Shown here: positions 8,861 to 18,182 of the stretch, piece after piece
Numbering within the stretch: position 1 is the stretch's first letter
Layout of the letters: every line of letters begins with the position of its first letter
Assembly: GCA_013215505.1 (NCBI GenBank)
Contig: JABSQZ010000011.1
Span: 118,138 to 182,137 of the forward strand
Origin: Oceanospirillaceae bacterium
Lineage (GTDB): Bacteria; Pseudomonadota; Gammaproteobacteria; Pseudomonadales; Balneatricaceae
Length of the DNA stretch: 64,000 nt
Reading direction: 5' to 3'
Notes under the pieces: generated by a model
The model's input: the letters and a program-made list of their open reading frames with translations, nothing else
What the model was told of the DNA's origin: nothing
Database searches by the model: none
Made by a program: the position numbers and the translations under genes

Positions 8861-9625
8861 TTAATGGATATCGCGCCAGTATTCCTTTTTCAATGCATAG
8901 GTAAAGAAGAAGAAAATAAACAAGAAGATAAGCACATTGGTACCCATAGCCTGTGACTGCAACTTAGTAGGCTCACCTATGTAGGCCATATAGTTAACCA
9001 GATCATAGACTGTCTTATCAAATTCTTTGGCGTTCTGTTCGCCACTGCCATCGACTAAAGAGTAACAACCACCAATTTCAAGACCGGTTAGCGGGTCTAT
9101 TTCGGTTTCATGTTCCGCCATCTCCTGTTCGCTGCAGTGATTTAACTGCACACCTTGCAGATAACCTAATACGTTAGGCATACCGACATCTTTAAACACG
9201 GAGTTATTGACACCCCAGGGGCGCGACTCATCCTGATAGAAGCTACGCAGGTAAGTGTAGATCCAATCCGGGCCACGCAACCGAGACTCCAGAGTAAGAT
9301 CCGGTGGCGCGGTACCAAACCAGTTTGCAGAATCACCCTTAGGCATGTTGTTGGTCATCAGATCACCCACTTTTTGTTCACCGAAGATTAAATTATCCTT
9401 CAGTAAATCAGCGGGAATGCCCAAGTCTTCAGCGGTACGCAAGTAACGCTGATACTGCATTGAGTGACAACCCAGGCAGTTATTGACATAAGTTGTCATA
9501 CCGCGCTGCAATGAGGCTTTATTGTGTAAATCTACTTCCATCTTATCCAGATGGACTCCTCCAGCTTCAGCTGCAGCCACCACTGGAAGCACTAACAATG
9601 TCAGTAAAACTAGTAACTTTTTCAT
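8861..9625 (-). CDS. petC: Cytochrome c1 of the bc1 complex
   Basis: Cytochrome c1 carries electrons from the Rieske protein to soluble cytochrome c in respiratory complex III. The 254-residue protein has a cleavable signal (MKKLLVLLTLLVLPVVAAAEA), the haem-attachment motif CLGCH (about residues 49-53), the distal Met region and a C-terminal membrane anchor (VLIFLFIFFFFTYALKKEYW). The true start is the ATG at 9625, inside the petB stop (TAATG overlap); reading further upstream would run through petB. Third gene of petABC. Confidence 0.96.
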   Translation of the reverse strand: MKKLLVLLTLLVLPVVAAAEAGGVHLDKMEVDLHNKASLQRGMTTYVNNCLGCHSMQYQRYLRTAEDLGIPADLLKDNLIFGEQKVGDLMTNNMPKGDSANWFGTAPPDLTLESRLRGPDWIYTYLRSFYQDESRPWGVNNSVFKDVGMPNVLGYLQGVQLNHCSEQEMAEHETEIDPLTGLEIGGCYSLVDGSGEQNAKEFDKTVYDLVNYMAYIGEPTKLQSQAMGTNVLIFLFIFFFFTYALKKEYWRDIH

Positions 9626-10872
9626 TAGCCTGTCACCCTCTCTGGTACCGGTTTGGTCTTTTCCATCCGGGTATAGAACGGCATACCAATGAAGTAAGCG
9701 AAATACAACACAGTACAGATCTGGGCCAGTAAAGTACGCCCAGGTGTAGAACCTACCACACCAAGATAACCTAAGATAACAAAGCAAACCGCAAAGATAA
9801 CAATACCGATTTTGCTCGCCCAGCCTTTATAACGGATTGACTTAACCGGGCTGCGATCCAGCCATGGCAGTACAAACAGTATTGCAATTGCCGCGCCCAT
9901 AACCACTACGCCAGGGAACTGAGAGGCAGCAATCGGCGGTATTGCACGCAACATGGCATAGAAAGGTGTGAAATACCAAACTGGCGCTATGTGCGGAGGT
10001 GTCTTCAACGGGTTAGCCGGTTCAAAGTTCGGCGCTTCAATAAAGTACCCACCACCTTCTGGGAAGAAGAAGACAATGGCACAGAAGACAAACAGGAACA
10101 CCACCACACCGACAATATCTTTGACACTGTAATAGGGATGGAAGGGAATACCGTCTAGAGGAATGCCGTTCTCATCTTTTTTATCATTGATCTCAACACC
10201 GTCCGGGTTGTTCGATCCCACTTCATGCAAGGCAATAATGTGTAGCACAACCAGCGCCAGCAAAACGATTGGCAAGGCAATCACGTGCAGGGCAAAGAAG
10301 CGCGTCAAGGTAGCGCCGGAGATTAAGTAATCACCGCGAATCCACTGTGCTAAATCGGGACCGATAAAAGGTACCGCCTCAAATAGCGAGACGATTACCG
10401 CAGCACCCCAATAGGACATTTGCCCCCAGGGAAGCAGGTAACCCATAAAAGCTTCAGCCATAAGTGCAACGTAGATCACCATACCGAAGATCCACACTAG
10501 CTCGCGTGGGTTGCGGTAAGAACCGTACAACATGCCACGGAACATATGCATATAGACAACAAAGAAAAATGCCGAGGCACCGGTTGAGTGCATATAGCGA
10601 ATCAACCAGCCGTAGTCGACATCGCGCATAATATATTCAACAGATGCAAAAGCCCCCTCATTGGTCGGGGTGTAACTCATGGTCAGCCAAATACCGGTCA
10701 GGATCTGATTGACTAACATCAGCAGTGCCAGAGAGCCAAAAAAGTACCAGAAGTTAAAGTTTTTAGGTGCGTAATACTTTGAAAGATGATCTTCCCACAT
10801 CGCCGTTGCCGGGAAGCGGTCATCAATCCAACCCAGAATACCTGGATTGCCTTTATTTCTATTGCCAGCCAT
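9625..10872 (-). CDS. petB: Cytochrome b of the bc1 complex
   Basis: The membrane core of complex III, which holds the two b haems and the quinol sites. The 415-residue polytopic protein shows the N-terminal segment with NFWYFFGSLALL, the haem-ligand helices (YMHSTGASAFFFVVYMHMFR and LTRFFALHVIALP) and the Qo-site PEWY-equivalent written here as PVWYFTPFYAMLRAIP. Its start touches the petA stop and its end overlaps petC, so the three are translationally coupled. The PVWY variant in place of PEWY is the only unusual point. Confidence 0.97.
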   Translation of the reverse strand: MAGNRNKGNPGILGWIDDRFPATAMWEDHLSKYYAPKNFNFWYFFGSLALLMLVNQILTGIWLTMSYTPTNEGAFASVEYIMRDVDYGWLIRYMHSTGASAFFFVVYMHMFRGMLYGSYRNPRELVWIFGMVIYVALMAEAFMGYLLPWGQMSYWGAAVIVSLFEAVPFIGPDLAQWIRGDYLISGATLTRFFALHVIALPIVLLALVVLHIIALHEVGSNNPDGVEINDKKDENGIPLDGIPFHPYYSVKDIVGVVVFLFVFCAIVFFFPEGGGYFIEAPNFEPANPLKTPPHIAPVWYFTPFYAMLRAIPPIAASQFPGVVVMGAAIAILFVLPWLDRSPVKSIRYKGWASKIGIVIFAVCFVILGYLGVVGSTPGRTLLAQICTVLYFAYFIGMPFYTRMEKTKPVPERVTG

Positions 10873-11486
10873 TATGAGTTCCCCTCAGGATTCAAGCCCA
10901 CGACTAAGATATTGTCACTTTCGTAGTAGTGTGGTGGTATCACCAAATTCTTTGGCGCGGGAGAACCGGAAAATACACGGCCGGACAGATCAAAACGAGA
11001 ACCGTGACAAGGGCAGAAAAAACCACCAACCCAGTTAGCATCAAAATCTTGTGGTTTAACTTCCGGCTTATAAACAGGCGAACAGCCAAGGTGGGTACAA
11101 ATACCCACAATAACAGCGACGTCTTCACGTACCGCACGCGCTGACGTTCCCGGAACGTATGCTGGCTGTTGCTGCATTAAAGAATCAGGATCCGAAAGCC
11201 TATCACCGATAGTCTCTAATGTTGCCAGAGAATCAGCACTGCGCTTAACAACCCATACTGGCTTGCCACGCCACTCAACGATCATTTGCTGACCTTCTTC
11301 TAGCTTGCTGATATCAGCTTTTGCCGGGGCTCCTGCAGCCCTGGCCTTGGCACTTGGATTCCATGAACCCAAGAAAGGTACAGCCACACCGACTGCCCCC
11401 ACTGCACCCATAGCAGATGTAGCACCAAGCAATAGACGTCGCCGCTTAACGTTCACGCCGTTATCGGACATCGTGGTTTCGCTCAT
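10872..11486 (-). CDS. petA: Rieske iron-sulfur subunit of the bc1 complex
   Basis: The Rieske protein takes an electron from ubiquinol and passes it to cytochrome c1. The 204-residue protein begins with a twin-arginine-type signal ([20 protein letters not shown]), which stays as a membrane anchor, and has both [2Fe-2S] boxes, CTHLGC and CPCHGS. The ATG at 11486 is preferred because GAGGGAGA lies upstream at good spacing; another ATG at 11507 would add seven residues. First gene of petABC. Confidence 0.96.
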   Translation of the reverse strand: MSETTMSDNGVNVKRRRLLLGATSAMGAVGAVGVAVPFLGSWNPSAKARAAGAPAKADISKLEEGQQMIVEWRGKPVWVVKRSADSLATLETIGDRLSDPDSLMQQQPAYVPGTSARAVREDVAVIVGICTHLGCSPVYKPEVKPQDFDANWVGGFFCPCHGSRFDLSGRVFSGSPAPKNLVIPPHYYESDNILVVGLNPEGNS

Positions 11487-11714
11487 CAAGATTTCTCCCT
11501 CTTTCAACTACAATACTTATTCTTTGTAAGTATTGTGTAGTTGCACAGTATATAACCAAATAGAAAACAGTATTTTAGATAGTGGGATGGTAAAGAATAT
11601 CCACTTCACAATCAAGGTTAATTCTCAGTATAGCCTAGGATTAAACGCAAATGCGCCATACACCTAGATATAAACAGAGCGTTTAGCCAGCGCCAAATTT
11701 ACAGCTTTGAACAG
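11487..11714. promoter_or_regulatory. Intergenic region upstream of petABC
   Basis: About 230 bp without a gene, between the petA start and the rpsI terminator. It must hold the petABC promoter, but no -35/-10 pair is good enough for me to place it exactly. Confidence 0.4.
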
Positions 11715-11757
11715 GCAAAAAAAAACGTCCGTAACCCGAAGGCAACGAACGTTTTCT
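11715..11757 (-). terminator. Terminator of the rplM-rpsI operon
   Basis: On the minus strand an imperfect stem AACGTTCGTTGCC / GGTTACGGACGTT with a TTCG tetraloop is followed by a run of eight T, about 30 bp after the rpsI stop. Confidence 0.85.
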
Positions 11758-11788
11758 ATTTGAAAGCTGCCGTACAGGCAGCGATCGA

Positions 11789-12181
11789 TTAACGCTTAGA
11801 GAACTGAGGACGTTTACGCGCTTTGCGTAGACCAACCTTCTTACGTTCAACTTCACGAGCGTCACGTGTAACAAAACCAGCTTTACGTAGTTCTGGACGT
11901 AAAGTTTCGTCATATTCCATCAGTGCACGAGTGATACCGTGACGGATAGCTCCAGCTTGACCGAAACCACCACCGCCTTTAACAGTAACAAAAACGTCGA
12001 ACTTATCTAACGTTGAAGTTAACTCTAATGGCTGACGTACAATCATACGCGCTGTGTCGCGACCGAAGTAAACTTCGATAGTGCGATCATTAATAGTGAT
12101 AACACCCGTACCTGGACGCAAAAATACGCGAGCAGTAGACGTTTTACGACGACCTGTACCGTAATACTGAGTAGCTGACAT
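11789..12181 (-). CDS. rpsI: 30S ribosomal protein S9
   Basis: Ribosomal protein S9/uS9, 130 residues, with the diagnostic start [19 protein letters not shown], the middle [14 protein letters not shown] and the highly basic C-terminal tail ending [11 protein letters not shown], which reaches into the P site of the 30S subunit. It follows rplM by 13 bp in the standard two-gene operon. Confidence 0.98.
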   Translation of the reverse strand: MSATQYYGTGRRKTSTARVFLRPGTGVITINDRTIEVYFGRDTARMIVRQPLELTSTLDKFDVFVTVKGGGGFGQAGAIRHGITRALMEYDETLRPELRKAGFVTRDAREVERKKVGLRKARKRPQFSKR

Positions 12182-12194
12182 AATCTACTTCCCC

Positions 12195-12623
12195 TTATAC
12201 TTTCAATTCTAGTGGCTGCTGAGCCGCATGTGGATGTTCAGCGCCTGCGTACACTTTTAATTTAGTGTACATAGCACGTCCTAGTGGACCTTTTGGTAGC
12301 ATACCTTTAACTGCAAGCTCGATAACACGCTCCGGAAAGCTGTTGATCATAATTTCAAAGTTAGCTTGCTTCAAACCACCAGGGTAGCCAGTGTGACGGT
12401 AGTAAATTTTGTCTTTACGCTTGTTACCAGTTACATGAACCTTCTCAGCGTTAATGACAACAATGTAGTCACCTGTGTCTGCGTGCGGAGTGTATTCTGC
12501 TTTATGCTTGCCGCGTAAGCGACGGGCAATTTCAGTAGCCATACGACCCAGAGTTTTTCCCTCTGCATCTATTACGTACCAATCGCGTTTTATTTCGGCT
12601 GGCTTAGCAACAAAAGTTTTCAT
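12195..12623 (-). CDS. rplM: 50S ribosomal protein L13
   Basis: Ribosomal protein L13/uL13, 142 residues, with [27 protein letters not shown] and [20 protein letters not shown], all standard family segments. First gene of rplM-rpsI. The upstream region has an unusual pair of 7-bp repeat arrays before zapE is reached. Confidence 0.98.
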   Translation of the reverse strand: MKTFVAKPAEIKRDWYVIDAEGKTLGRMATEIARRLRGKHKAEYTPHADTGDYIVVINAEKVHVTGNKRKDKIYYRHTGYPGGLKQANFEIMINSFPERVIELAVKGMLPKGPLGRAMYTKLKVYAGAEHPHAAQQPLELKV

Positions 12624-12787
12624 CTTTGTTCGCCTTACTTAATCTTAAACCTAGTTCACAGATCCAATGTAAAACATCTTGCCTGCTACCGGTTTAGCTT
12701 ATAATTATTCGTTAACCGCCCAATATACCGGACTTTTAACATCGAACCTCATTTCGAGGAGCGCGTATAGTACATAAGGCTTTCGTA
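12624..12787 (-). promoter_or_regulatory. Upstream region of rplM
   Basis: About 160 bp before rplM, which should hold its promoter and leader; no feature can be placed with certainty. Beyond it the heptamer arrays begin. Confidence 0.35.
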
Positions 12788-12912
12788 GAAAGCAAGTCGT
12801 AAGTAGCGAGTCGGAAGTAGTAAGCAAAAAACTGAAAACCAGGAGTCGCTGGCAGCGACAGTAATTAGTAGCGAGTAGCGAGTCGTAAGGCGTAAGGCGT
12901 AAGTAGCGATCA
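12788..12912 (+). repeat. Heptamer repeat array, GT-strand on plus
   Basis: Runs of 7-bp units in phase, for example GTAGCGA, GTCGGAA, GTAGTAA and GTCGTAA, with two GGCGTAA copies, interrupted by a non-repeat segment near 12823-12865. Units vary but keep the form GTNGNNA or close to it. The orientation is opposite to the array at 12966-13136, so the two could form a long imperfect hairpin. Confidence 0.8.
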
Positions 12913-12965
12913 AAAACAGAGGGAAAAAGATAAACACCCATAAGCCAACTATTAAACACCGCACT

Positions 12966-13136
12966 TGGCGTGAATTAACTTACGACTTTCTACTTACGAC
13001 TCGATACTCACTACCAGCTCACTATGTCTTGGCGTGAATTACCCACTTCCGACTTACGACTTCCTACTTCCGACTAGTTTACCTATGTCTTGTCTTTTAA
13101 AACTTACGACTTCCAACTTCCTACTTACGACTGCGT
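12966..13136 (-). repeat. Heptamer repeat array downstream of zapE
   Basis: Read on the minus strand directly after the zapE stop: GTCGTAA, GTAGGAA, GTTGGAA, GTCGTAA, then a spacer, then GTCGGAA, GTAGGAA, GTCGTAA, GTCGGAA and more. Two copies of a spacer related to TTGGCGTGAATTA occur at 12966 and 13027. The units keep a 7-bp phase and share the consensus of the other arrays in the window. Confidence 0.85.
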
Positions 13137-14261
13137 CTAAGCCCTATGTTCGCGTGCCAGATATTCGTGGGATTGCATTTCTAGAAGGCGGCTTTTGGTG
13201 CGCTCGATCTCGAATTCCAGCTTGCCTTCGGTGTAGATTTCAAAGATGGGTACGGCGGCTGAAATGATCAACTTTACGCCGCTGTCGTAGAACTCATCGA
13301 CCATGTTGATAAAGCGCCTGGCGGCGTCGTCATTTTCTCGACCCATTTGCGGAAGGTTGGACACCAGTACCGCGTGGAACAGTTTGGCGATTTCGATGTA
13401 GTCATTTTGTGATCTCGGCCCCAGACAGATATCGCTAAAGTCAAACCAGACTACGTCTTCACAGCAGCGCCTGGATAATATTTCGCGGCCATTAATTTCA
13501 ATCAGCTCATTTTCTACGACTTCATCCAGATCTGGCGCTAGGTTTTCGAAACTTTTATTTAAACTAGTATCTGCAGCGCCATCCAGAGGGCAGTGATAAA
13601 GTTCGGCTTGCTCTAGTACCCGCAGACGGTAATCGACACCGCCATCGACATTCACTATTTCAGTGTGTTGTTTAAGCAGGGCGATGGCCGGCAAAAAACG
13701 GGCGCGCTGCAGACCATTGAGATAGAGACCGTCGGGAATAATATTTGAAGTAGCCACCAGTGAGACGCCCTCTGCGAACAAGCGCTCAAATAAACCACCT
13801 AAAATCATCGCATCAGTGATATCTGAAACAAAAAACTCATCAAAGCAGATAATACAGGCTTCTTCGGCGTAATTTCTGGCAATACTGTCCAGTGGATTCA
13901 CTTGCCCTTCCAGTACTTTTAAATCAGCATGTACCCGCTGCATAAAGCGATGAAAATGGGTGCGCACTTTACGCTCAAACGGCAGGCTGTCGTAGAAGGT
14001 ATCCATCAAGTAGGTTTTACCGCGCCCGACCCCACCCCAAAAATACAAACCTTTTACCGGTACTTTCTTCTCAGGCTTATTAAACACAGCGGACATCTTG
14101 CCAAACAAGCTTTTCTTAGGCGCAGGAGCCTGAGAGATAATCAACTCGTCATATAATCGCTGCAAATGCTTTACAGCAGTCTCTTGAGAGGCATCGTAGG
14201 AAAAATCATCACGTTTTAAATCTTGCTGATAGCGAGCGAGCGGAGCGAGTGCTGAAGACAT
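13137..14261 (-). CDS. zapE: Cell-division ATPase ZapE (AFG1-like)
   Basis: ZapE is an AFG1/LACE1-type P-loop ATPase that associates with the Z-ring in E. coli. The 374 residues include the Walker A GGVGRGKTYLMD (about residues 75-86), the Walker B-like ICFDEFFVSDITDAM, the sensor segment LVATSNIIPDGLYLNGLQRA and an arginine-rich R-F-L-P block, all in normal order. It is upstream of rplM-rpsI as in many gammaproteobacteria. The heptamer array begins within about 6 nt of its stop codon. Confidence 0.94.
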   Translation of the reverse strand: MSSALAPLARYQQDLKRDDFSYDASQETAVKHLQRLYDELIISQAPAPKKSLFGKMSAVFNKPEKKVPVKGLYFWGGVGRGKTYLMDTFYDSLPFERKVRTHFHRFMQRVHADLKVLEGQVNPLDSIARNYAEEACIICFDEFFVSDITDAMILGGLFERLFAEGVSLVATSNIIPDGLYLNGLQRARFLPAIALLKQHTEIVNVDGGVDYRLRVLEQAELYHCPLDGAADTSLNKSFENLAPDLDEVVENELIEINGREILSRRCCEDVVWFDFSDICLGPRSQNDYIEIAKLFHAVLVSNLPQMGRENDDAARRFINMVDEFYDSGVKLIISAAVPIFEIYTEGKLEFEIERTKSRLLEMQSHEYLAREHRA

Positions 14262-14347
14262 AGTACTAATTTTCTTCCTTATTAGGATCCAGGATTTCAG
14301 CAGCGCACTTTACTCCTGATCCCAAAAATGTGCAAATAACGACAAAC

Positions 14348-14419
14348 TTTTGACTCACTACTCGCTACTTCCAACTTCCAACTTCCAACTTCCAACTTCC
14401 TACTTCCAACTTTCTACTG
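14348..14419 (-). repeat. Heptamer repeat array at the mobA 3' end
   Basis: On the minus strand: GTAGAAA, GTTGGAA, GTAGGAA, then four GTTGGAA in a row, GTAGCGA, GTAGTGA and GTCAAAA, all in perfect 7-bp phase. The first unit contains the mobA stop codon (CAG TAG AAA), so the array begins inside the gene end. Confidence 0.9.
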
Positions 14420-14983
14420 CAGCTCTGCTGCCGTGTTTATATTAACCAACCCCCCGCTCTCCTCAGCTGTTATTTGTAATTCTATAACGCAATGCTGGTA
14501 ATACCATTTTCTTACCGCCCTGCCACCATCAATTAAGTAATCTTCCAGACTCTGTTTTAAAGCTACAGGAATCGCAGCGTGCAAAGGATGCAAAAACTCA
14601 CCTTCGGCTAGTACAATAATAGCCTCCGGATTTTCAGCAGATGCAAGCAAAATCTTTTCGACAATGGAACGGGTGATTAACGGCGTATCACAGGGAAGCA
14701 CCAGCAATGTTGCCGATGCCGTAGATTCCATCGCGGCATGAATACCCGCCAACGGGCCCAGAGATCCAGCAATGCGATCACAGACAACGCTATCAGCCAA
14801 TGGCATATAATCGGTAAGATTGCGGTTACAGCTAATCAGCAACTGAGACACCAAGGGCCGGACCACATCTAAGGTCCACTGAATCATTTTTTTGTCCCGG
14901 TACTGAACAATGCCCTTATCCAGACCGCCCATGCGACTTCCCTGCCCGCCTGCGAGTACCACTGCTGAAAAATCCATATCCAC
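14414..14983 (-). CDS. mobA: Molybdenum cofactor guanylyltransferase
   Basis: MobA transfers GMP from GTP to molybdopterin to make the guanine-dinucleotide cofactor. The 189 residues start with the nucleotidyltransferase signature VVLAGGQGSRMGGLDKGIVQ; the metal-binding region VVCDRIAGSLGPLAGIHAAM and LVLPCDTPLI follow. It lies 11 bp downstream of moaB in a likely two-gene unit. Its stop codon is the first element of a heptamer repeat array. Confidence 0.94.
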   Translation of the reverse strand: MDMDFSAVVLAGGQGSRMGGLDKGIVQYRDKKMIQWTLDVVRPLVSQLLISCNRNLTDYMPLADSVVCDRIAGSLGPLAGIHAAMESTASATLLVLPCDTPLITRSIVEKILLASAENPEAIIVLAEGEFLHPLHAAIPVALKQSLEDYLIDGGRAVRKWYYQHCVIELQITAEESGGLVNINTAAELQ

Positions 14984-14994
14984 GTTCTCCTCTA

Positions 14995-15543
14995 TTAATC
15001 GCGGCTCACACAGGCCGAATCATCACTGGGCATAACCATCTCAACAAAATTACAGGGCCTATGGCGCACATCCAACTGCTGGCAAATGATTTTGTCCCAG
15101 GCCGTGCGACAAGCATTGGGTGAGCCTGGCATGCAAAAGATCACGGTGCGGTTAGCGACACCTGCCACTGCCCGTGACTGAATAGTTGAAGTGCCAATAT
15201 CCTGAAAAGAAATACTGCGAAACAACTCGCCGTAACCGTCGATCTCTTTATCGAACAACGGAATCATGGCTTCAGGGGTACTGTCACGGGAAGTAAAGCC
15301 AGTACCGCCGGTAATCAAAATGGCATGCACCTCTGCATCGGCAATCCACTGCGACACACAAGCGCGTATTTTATAAATATCATCAATCACAATCGCCCTG
15401 CGGGCAATCTGATGCCCGGCAGCCTCAACGCACTCCTGTAACAGATCACCCGAGCTATCGGTGGCTGTGGTGCGGGTATCAGAGACTGTTAATACCGCGA
15501 TATTAATGGCCCTGAAAGCGACTTCTTTTTTAACCTTACTCAT
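14995..15543 (-). CDS. moaB: Molybdenum cofactor biosynthesis protein MoaB
   Basis: MoaB/MogA-family protein that adenylylates molybdopterin before metal insertion, or a paralogue of that activity. The 182 residues show IAVLTVSDTRTTATDSSGD, LITGGTGFTSRDSTPEAM and the late FCMPGSPNACRTAWDKI, the family's conserved loops. It is followed at once by mobA, which supports a molybdenum cofactor role. Confidence 0.93.
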   Translation of the reverse strand: MSKVKKEVAFRAINIAVLTVSDTRTTATDSSGDLLQECVEAAGHQIARRAIVIDDIYKIRACVSQWIADAEVHAILITGGTGFTSRDSTPEAMIPLFDKEIDGYGELFRSISFQDIGTSTIQSRAVAGVANRTVIFCMPGSPNACRTAWDKIICQQLDVRHRPCNFVEMVMPSDDSACVSRD

Positions 15544-15643
15544 ACTCTGCCTACTACTGGTAAATTAAATTTTGGCTATCTTCAGTTATAACCTATATAA
15601 ATGCTAGCCGTTGGATGTTTTTAACTAAGCACACCACTATATT

Positions 15644-16648
15644 TTAACAATTCCCGCTTACTTCAGCAGAGCCTTGCGAATCAAATTGTGTACTACCAAA
15701 GTCATTCACTAATTGTTGCAGCTGCTTAAGGTGCTGAAGCCAGTAATCTTCACTGTTAAACCAGGGAAAAGCTAACGGGAAGGCCGGATCATTCCAACGC
15801 CTGGCCAGCCACGCGGTATAATTAATCACCCGCAAAGCGCGCATCGCCGGAATCCAATTCAACTGGTAACTCGGGAACTCTATCGACTCTTCATAGCCTT
15901 CAATCAATTCAGATAATTGCTTTTTCTGCTGTTGCTGATCACCGGCTAAAAGCATCCAAATATCTTGTACCGCCGGAGCCATCATACAATCGTCAAAATC
16001 TAGCATGATCGGGCCATCACGGCTCATTAACACATTAGACAAGTGGCAATCACCGTGCACGGCAATAAAGTGGCTGTCAAAATCATCAGGAAGACAATCA
16101 GCTATGGCGCTTAAGAGTTCCATTATAATACTGGTATAGTGTCCTTGCAGCTTCTTAGGAATCCAGTTTTCAACTAAATAGGCACTGCCTGTACACCCCA
16201 TCCTTACAATATTGAAGCTGCGACGGTGCTTAAAATGCCAGCCCTTTCCCTGCGCGTGCAGTCTTCCAATCAACTGCCCCAGCTGGAACATACTATCCAA
16301 ATCGTCAAGTTCGGGAACACGCCCTATGACTTTTTGCTGCAGCGAACAAAAGTAGCCGCCAAGCTCAATCACTGACTCGCCAGCAGTATTAAGTACATTT
16401 TCGGCGATAGGCACATCTGCTTTATAGAGTTTATCCGCAAAACTGTGCTCTTCTTCTATCTGCTGCTTAGACCAATGTTGCGGCCGGTAAAATTTGGCGA
16501 TCACTGAGCCACCTTCATCTAAACCAACCTGAAACACCCGGTTTTCGTAGCTGTTTAAAGGGTAAGATTGACCACTGACTTCGTAACCGTATGATTCAAC
16601 CAGATCCAGTACCAGATCCGGTTGCAATTGAGAAAAATCTACCTGCAT
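15644..16648 (-). CDS. srkA: Stress response kinase SrkA (YihE)
   Basis: A Ser/Thr protein kinase of the aminoglycoside-phosphotransferase fold that counters stress-induced death in E. coli. At 334 residues it is close to the usual 328. Visible are the early FSQLQPDLVLDLVESYGYEV, the nucleotide Lys region SVIAKFYRPQHWS, the catalytic loop AVHGDCHLSNVLM and the metal-binding LDFDDCMMAPAVQDIW. It lies alone between moaB and the exopolysaccharide operon, on the opposite strand from the latter. Confidence 0.93.
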   Translation of the reverse strand: MQVDFSQLQPDLVLDLVESYGYEVSGQSYPLNSYENRVFQVGLDEGGSVIAKFYRPQHWSKQQIEEEHSFADKLYKADVPIAENVLNTAGESVIELGGYFCSLQQKVIGRVPELDDLDSMFQLGQLIGRLHAQGKGWHFKHRRSFNIVRMGCTGSAYLVENWIPKKLQGHYTSIIMELLSAIADCLPDDFDSHFIAVHGDCHLSNVLMSRDGPIMLDFDDCMMAPAVQDIWMLLAGDQQQQKKQLSELIEGYEESIEFPSYQLNWIPAMRALRVINYTAWLARRWNDPAFPLAFPWFNSEDYWLQHLKQLQQLVNDFGSTQFDSQGSAEVSGNC

Positions 16649-16967
16649 TAACTATGCCTATTAAAAATATTAAAAAGGAAGCTAGCTATAATAATGTTTT
16701 TGCACATCATACGCTTGGAACACTGAATAAGTAAGAAAACAGCGAACATAACCCAACGGTAACTTAATATAGACATCAACGTCTCTATAAGGAGACAGTT
16801 GCAGCATATAAATTTACACTTGTTTTAATAATTATATTATTTACCGAAAAACCATGATACTTTGCCCATCTAATTAAAGTCGCCATAGTACTATTCAATT
16901 ACATTTATAGCTGTATATGGTAAATTATCAATACATTATGAGAAATCCTCTCAGGGAAGGGCAGGTC
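16649..16967 (+). promoter_or_regulatory. Promoter region of the exopolysaccharide export operon
   Basis: About 320 bp between divergent srkA and the barrel gene. It contains a short inverted repeat GTCTC-TATAAG-GAGAC at 16781-16796, a possible operator, but no promoter element can be assigned reliably. All five following genes on the plus strand probably depend on this region. Confidence 0.4.
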
Positions 16968-18146
16968 ATGTTACGCAATTCTACACCCGCAATACTATCC
17001 GTTGTAAGCTCGTTTTTATTATTCAATTCAACTTCTGTATTAGCGGTAGAGCCAGCGGCAGTTCCTCTTGGAGAAATGAATTTTTACCCCAGTCTCAATT
17101 TTGCGACAGGCCACGACGATAATATTCTGGCAGAAGAAACCGGCGAGAAGAGTTCTTCTGTTACAAGAATAACGCCTAACTTCTTGTTAGAAGCAGAAAC
17201 AGATAACACTTTATACCGCCTAAACTACTCTATAGAGAAGGGCATTTTACACAGCAGTAATTCCGATAACTACCTCGATCACAACTTAACCGGAACAGCC
17301 AACATCATCGGCAACAGCCGTAACCGGATTGATCTTCAAGTGAGCACCATTAAGGGTCACGAAGCACGAGGAGACGAAACAGGCAGTGCCACTGCTACTG
17401 ATGCACCGCTTAAGTTTGATTTAAACTCGCTGCAGGCAATATATACATATGGCGGAGAAGAAGCTAAGGGACAGGTTGAATTGAGAGCTGCTTATGAAGA
17501 TAAAGACTTCACCAACTTTAGCTCAGTTACTGACAGCAGAGACTTCGACAAAATTAGTTTTGGTGCACAGTTCAACTACAGAGTAACCGCTAAAACTTCA
17601 GCTTTATTCCAAGCTACACAAAATAAAATCGACTACGATGACTCGAATAAAGACAATACCAACAGGCGCTTTTTGGTCGGTGCCACTTGGGAGGCAACTG
17701 CTAAAACCTCTGGTACTGTTAAAGTAGGTTGGGCAGACAAAGATTTTAAAGACAGCAGTTTAAAAGATACGGATGGCGGAACCTGGGATGCATCCATCAA
17801 CTGGAACCCAAAAACTTACTCTACTTTCATCTTTAGTACTGGACAAGAGTTTGGTGAGTCGACCACTGCTGATTCCCACATAGACTCATCCAATTACGGG
17901 CTGAAATGGAACCACTATTGGAATGACAACCTGAAAACCACCATTGGCTACACCTTAGTTAACGAAGATTTCAGTGGTAGCACTCAAGACGACGATACAA
18001 AAACTCTACTATTGGGCATAAATCACGAGACTCGCAGATGGCTTAATCTTGGGCTAGGTTATACAATGGTCGACAAAGACTCAAATGTCACTGGCGGCAG
18101 CTTCAAAAAGAATATTTTGATGTTTACTGTACAGGGCTCCCTCTAA
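16968..18146 (+). CDS. Outer-membrane beta-barrel, VpsM-like (EPS export)
   Basis: A 393-residue protein with a signal peptide ending ...STSVLAVEP, followed by alternating beta-strand sequence through to the C-terminus, typical of the BBP2-type barrels found in EPS loci (GEMNFYPSLNFATGHDDNIL at the mature start; aromatic-rich strands; final strand ending FTVQGSL). I start at 16968 because AAGGGCAGG precedes it; an in-frame ATG at 16917 lacks such a site. Its neighbour is an OPX protein with no barrel-forming tail, so this barrel is probably the exit channel, as proposed for VpsM and the Wzp proteins of Myxococcus. The role is inferred from context and fold. Confidence 0.75.
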   Translation: MLRNSTPAILSVVSSFLLFNSTSVLAVEPAAVPLGEMNFYPSLNFATGHDDNILAEETGEKSSSVTRITPNFLLEAETDNTLYRLNYSIEKGILHSSNSDNYLDHNLTGTANIIGNSRNRIDLQVSTIKGHEARGDETGSATATDAPLKFDLNSLQAIYTYGGEEAKGQVELRAAYEDKDFTNFSSVTDSRDFDKISFGAQFNYRVTAKTSALFQATQNKIDYDDSNKDNTNRRFLVGATWEATAKTSGTVKVGWADKDFKDSSLKDTDGGTWDASINWNPKTYSTFIFSTGQEFGESTTADSHIDSSNYGLKWNHYWNDNLKTTIGYTLVNEDFSGSTQDDDTKTLLLGINHETRRWLNLGLGYTMVDKDSNVTGGSFKKNILMFTVQGSL

Positions 18147-18182
18147 AAAGGGACTCAATATCTTTTTATTGACGGTTGATAC

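Noticed and set aside
9628-9787. N-terminal extension of petC
   Set aside because: It overlaps petB and would put the cytochrome c1 signal peptide inside the protein.
12705-13267. Small frames rich in Leu/Thr/Ser near rplM and zapE
   Set aside because: Their composition is a translation of the heptamer repeats, without start sites or conserved motifs.
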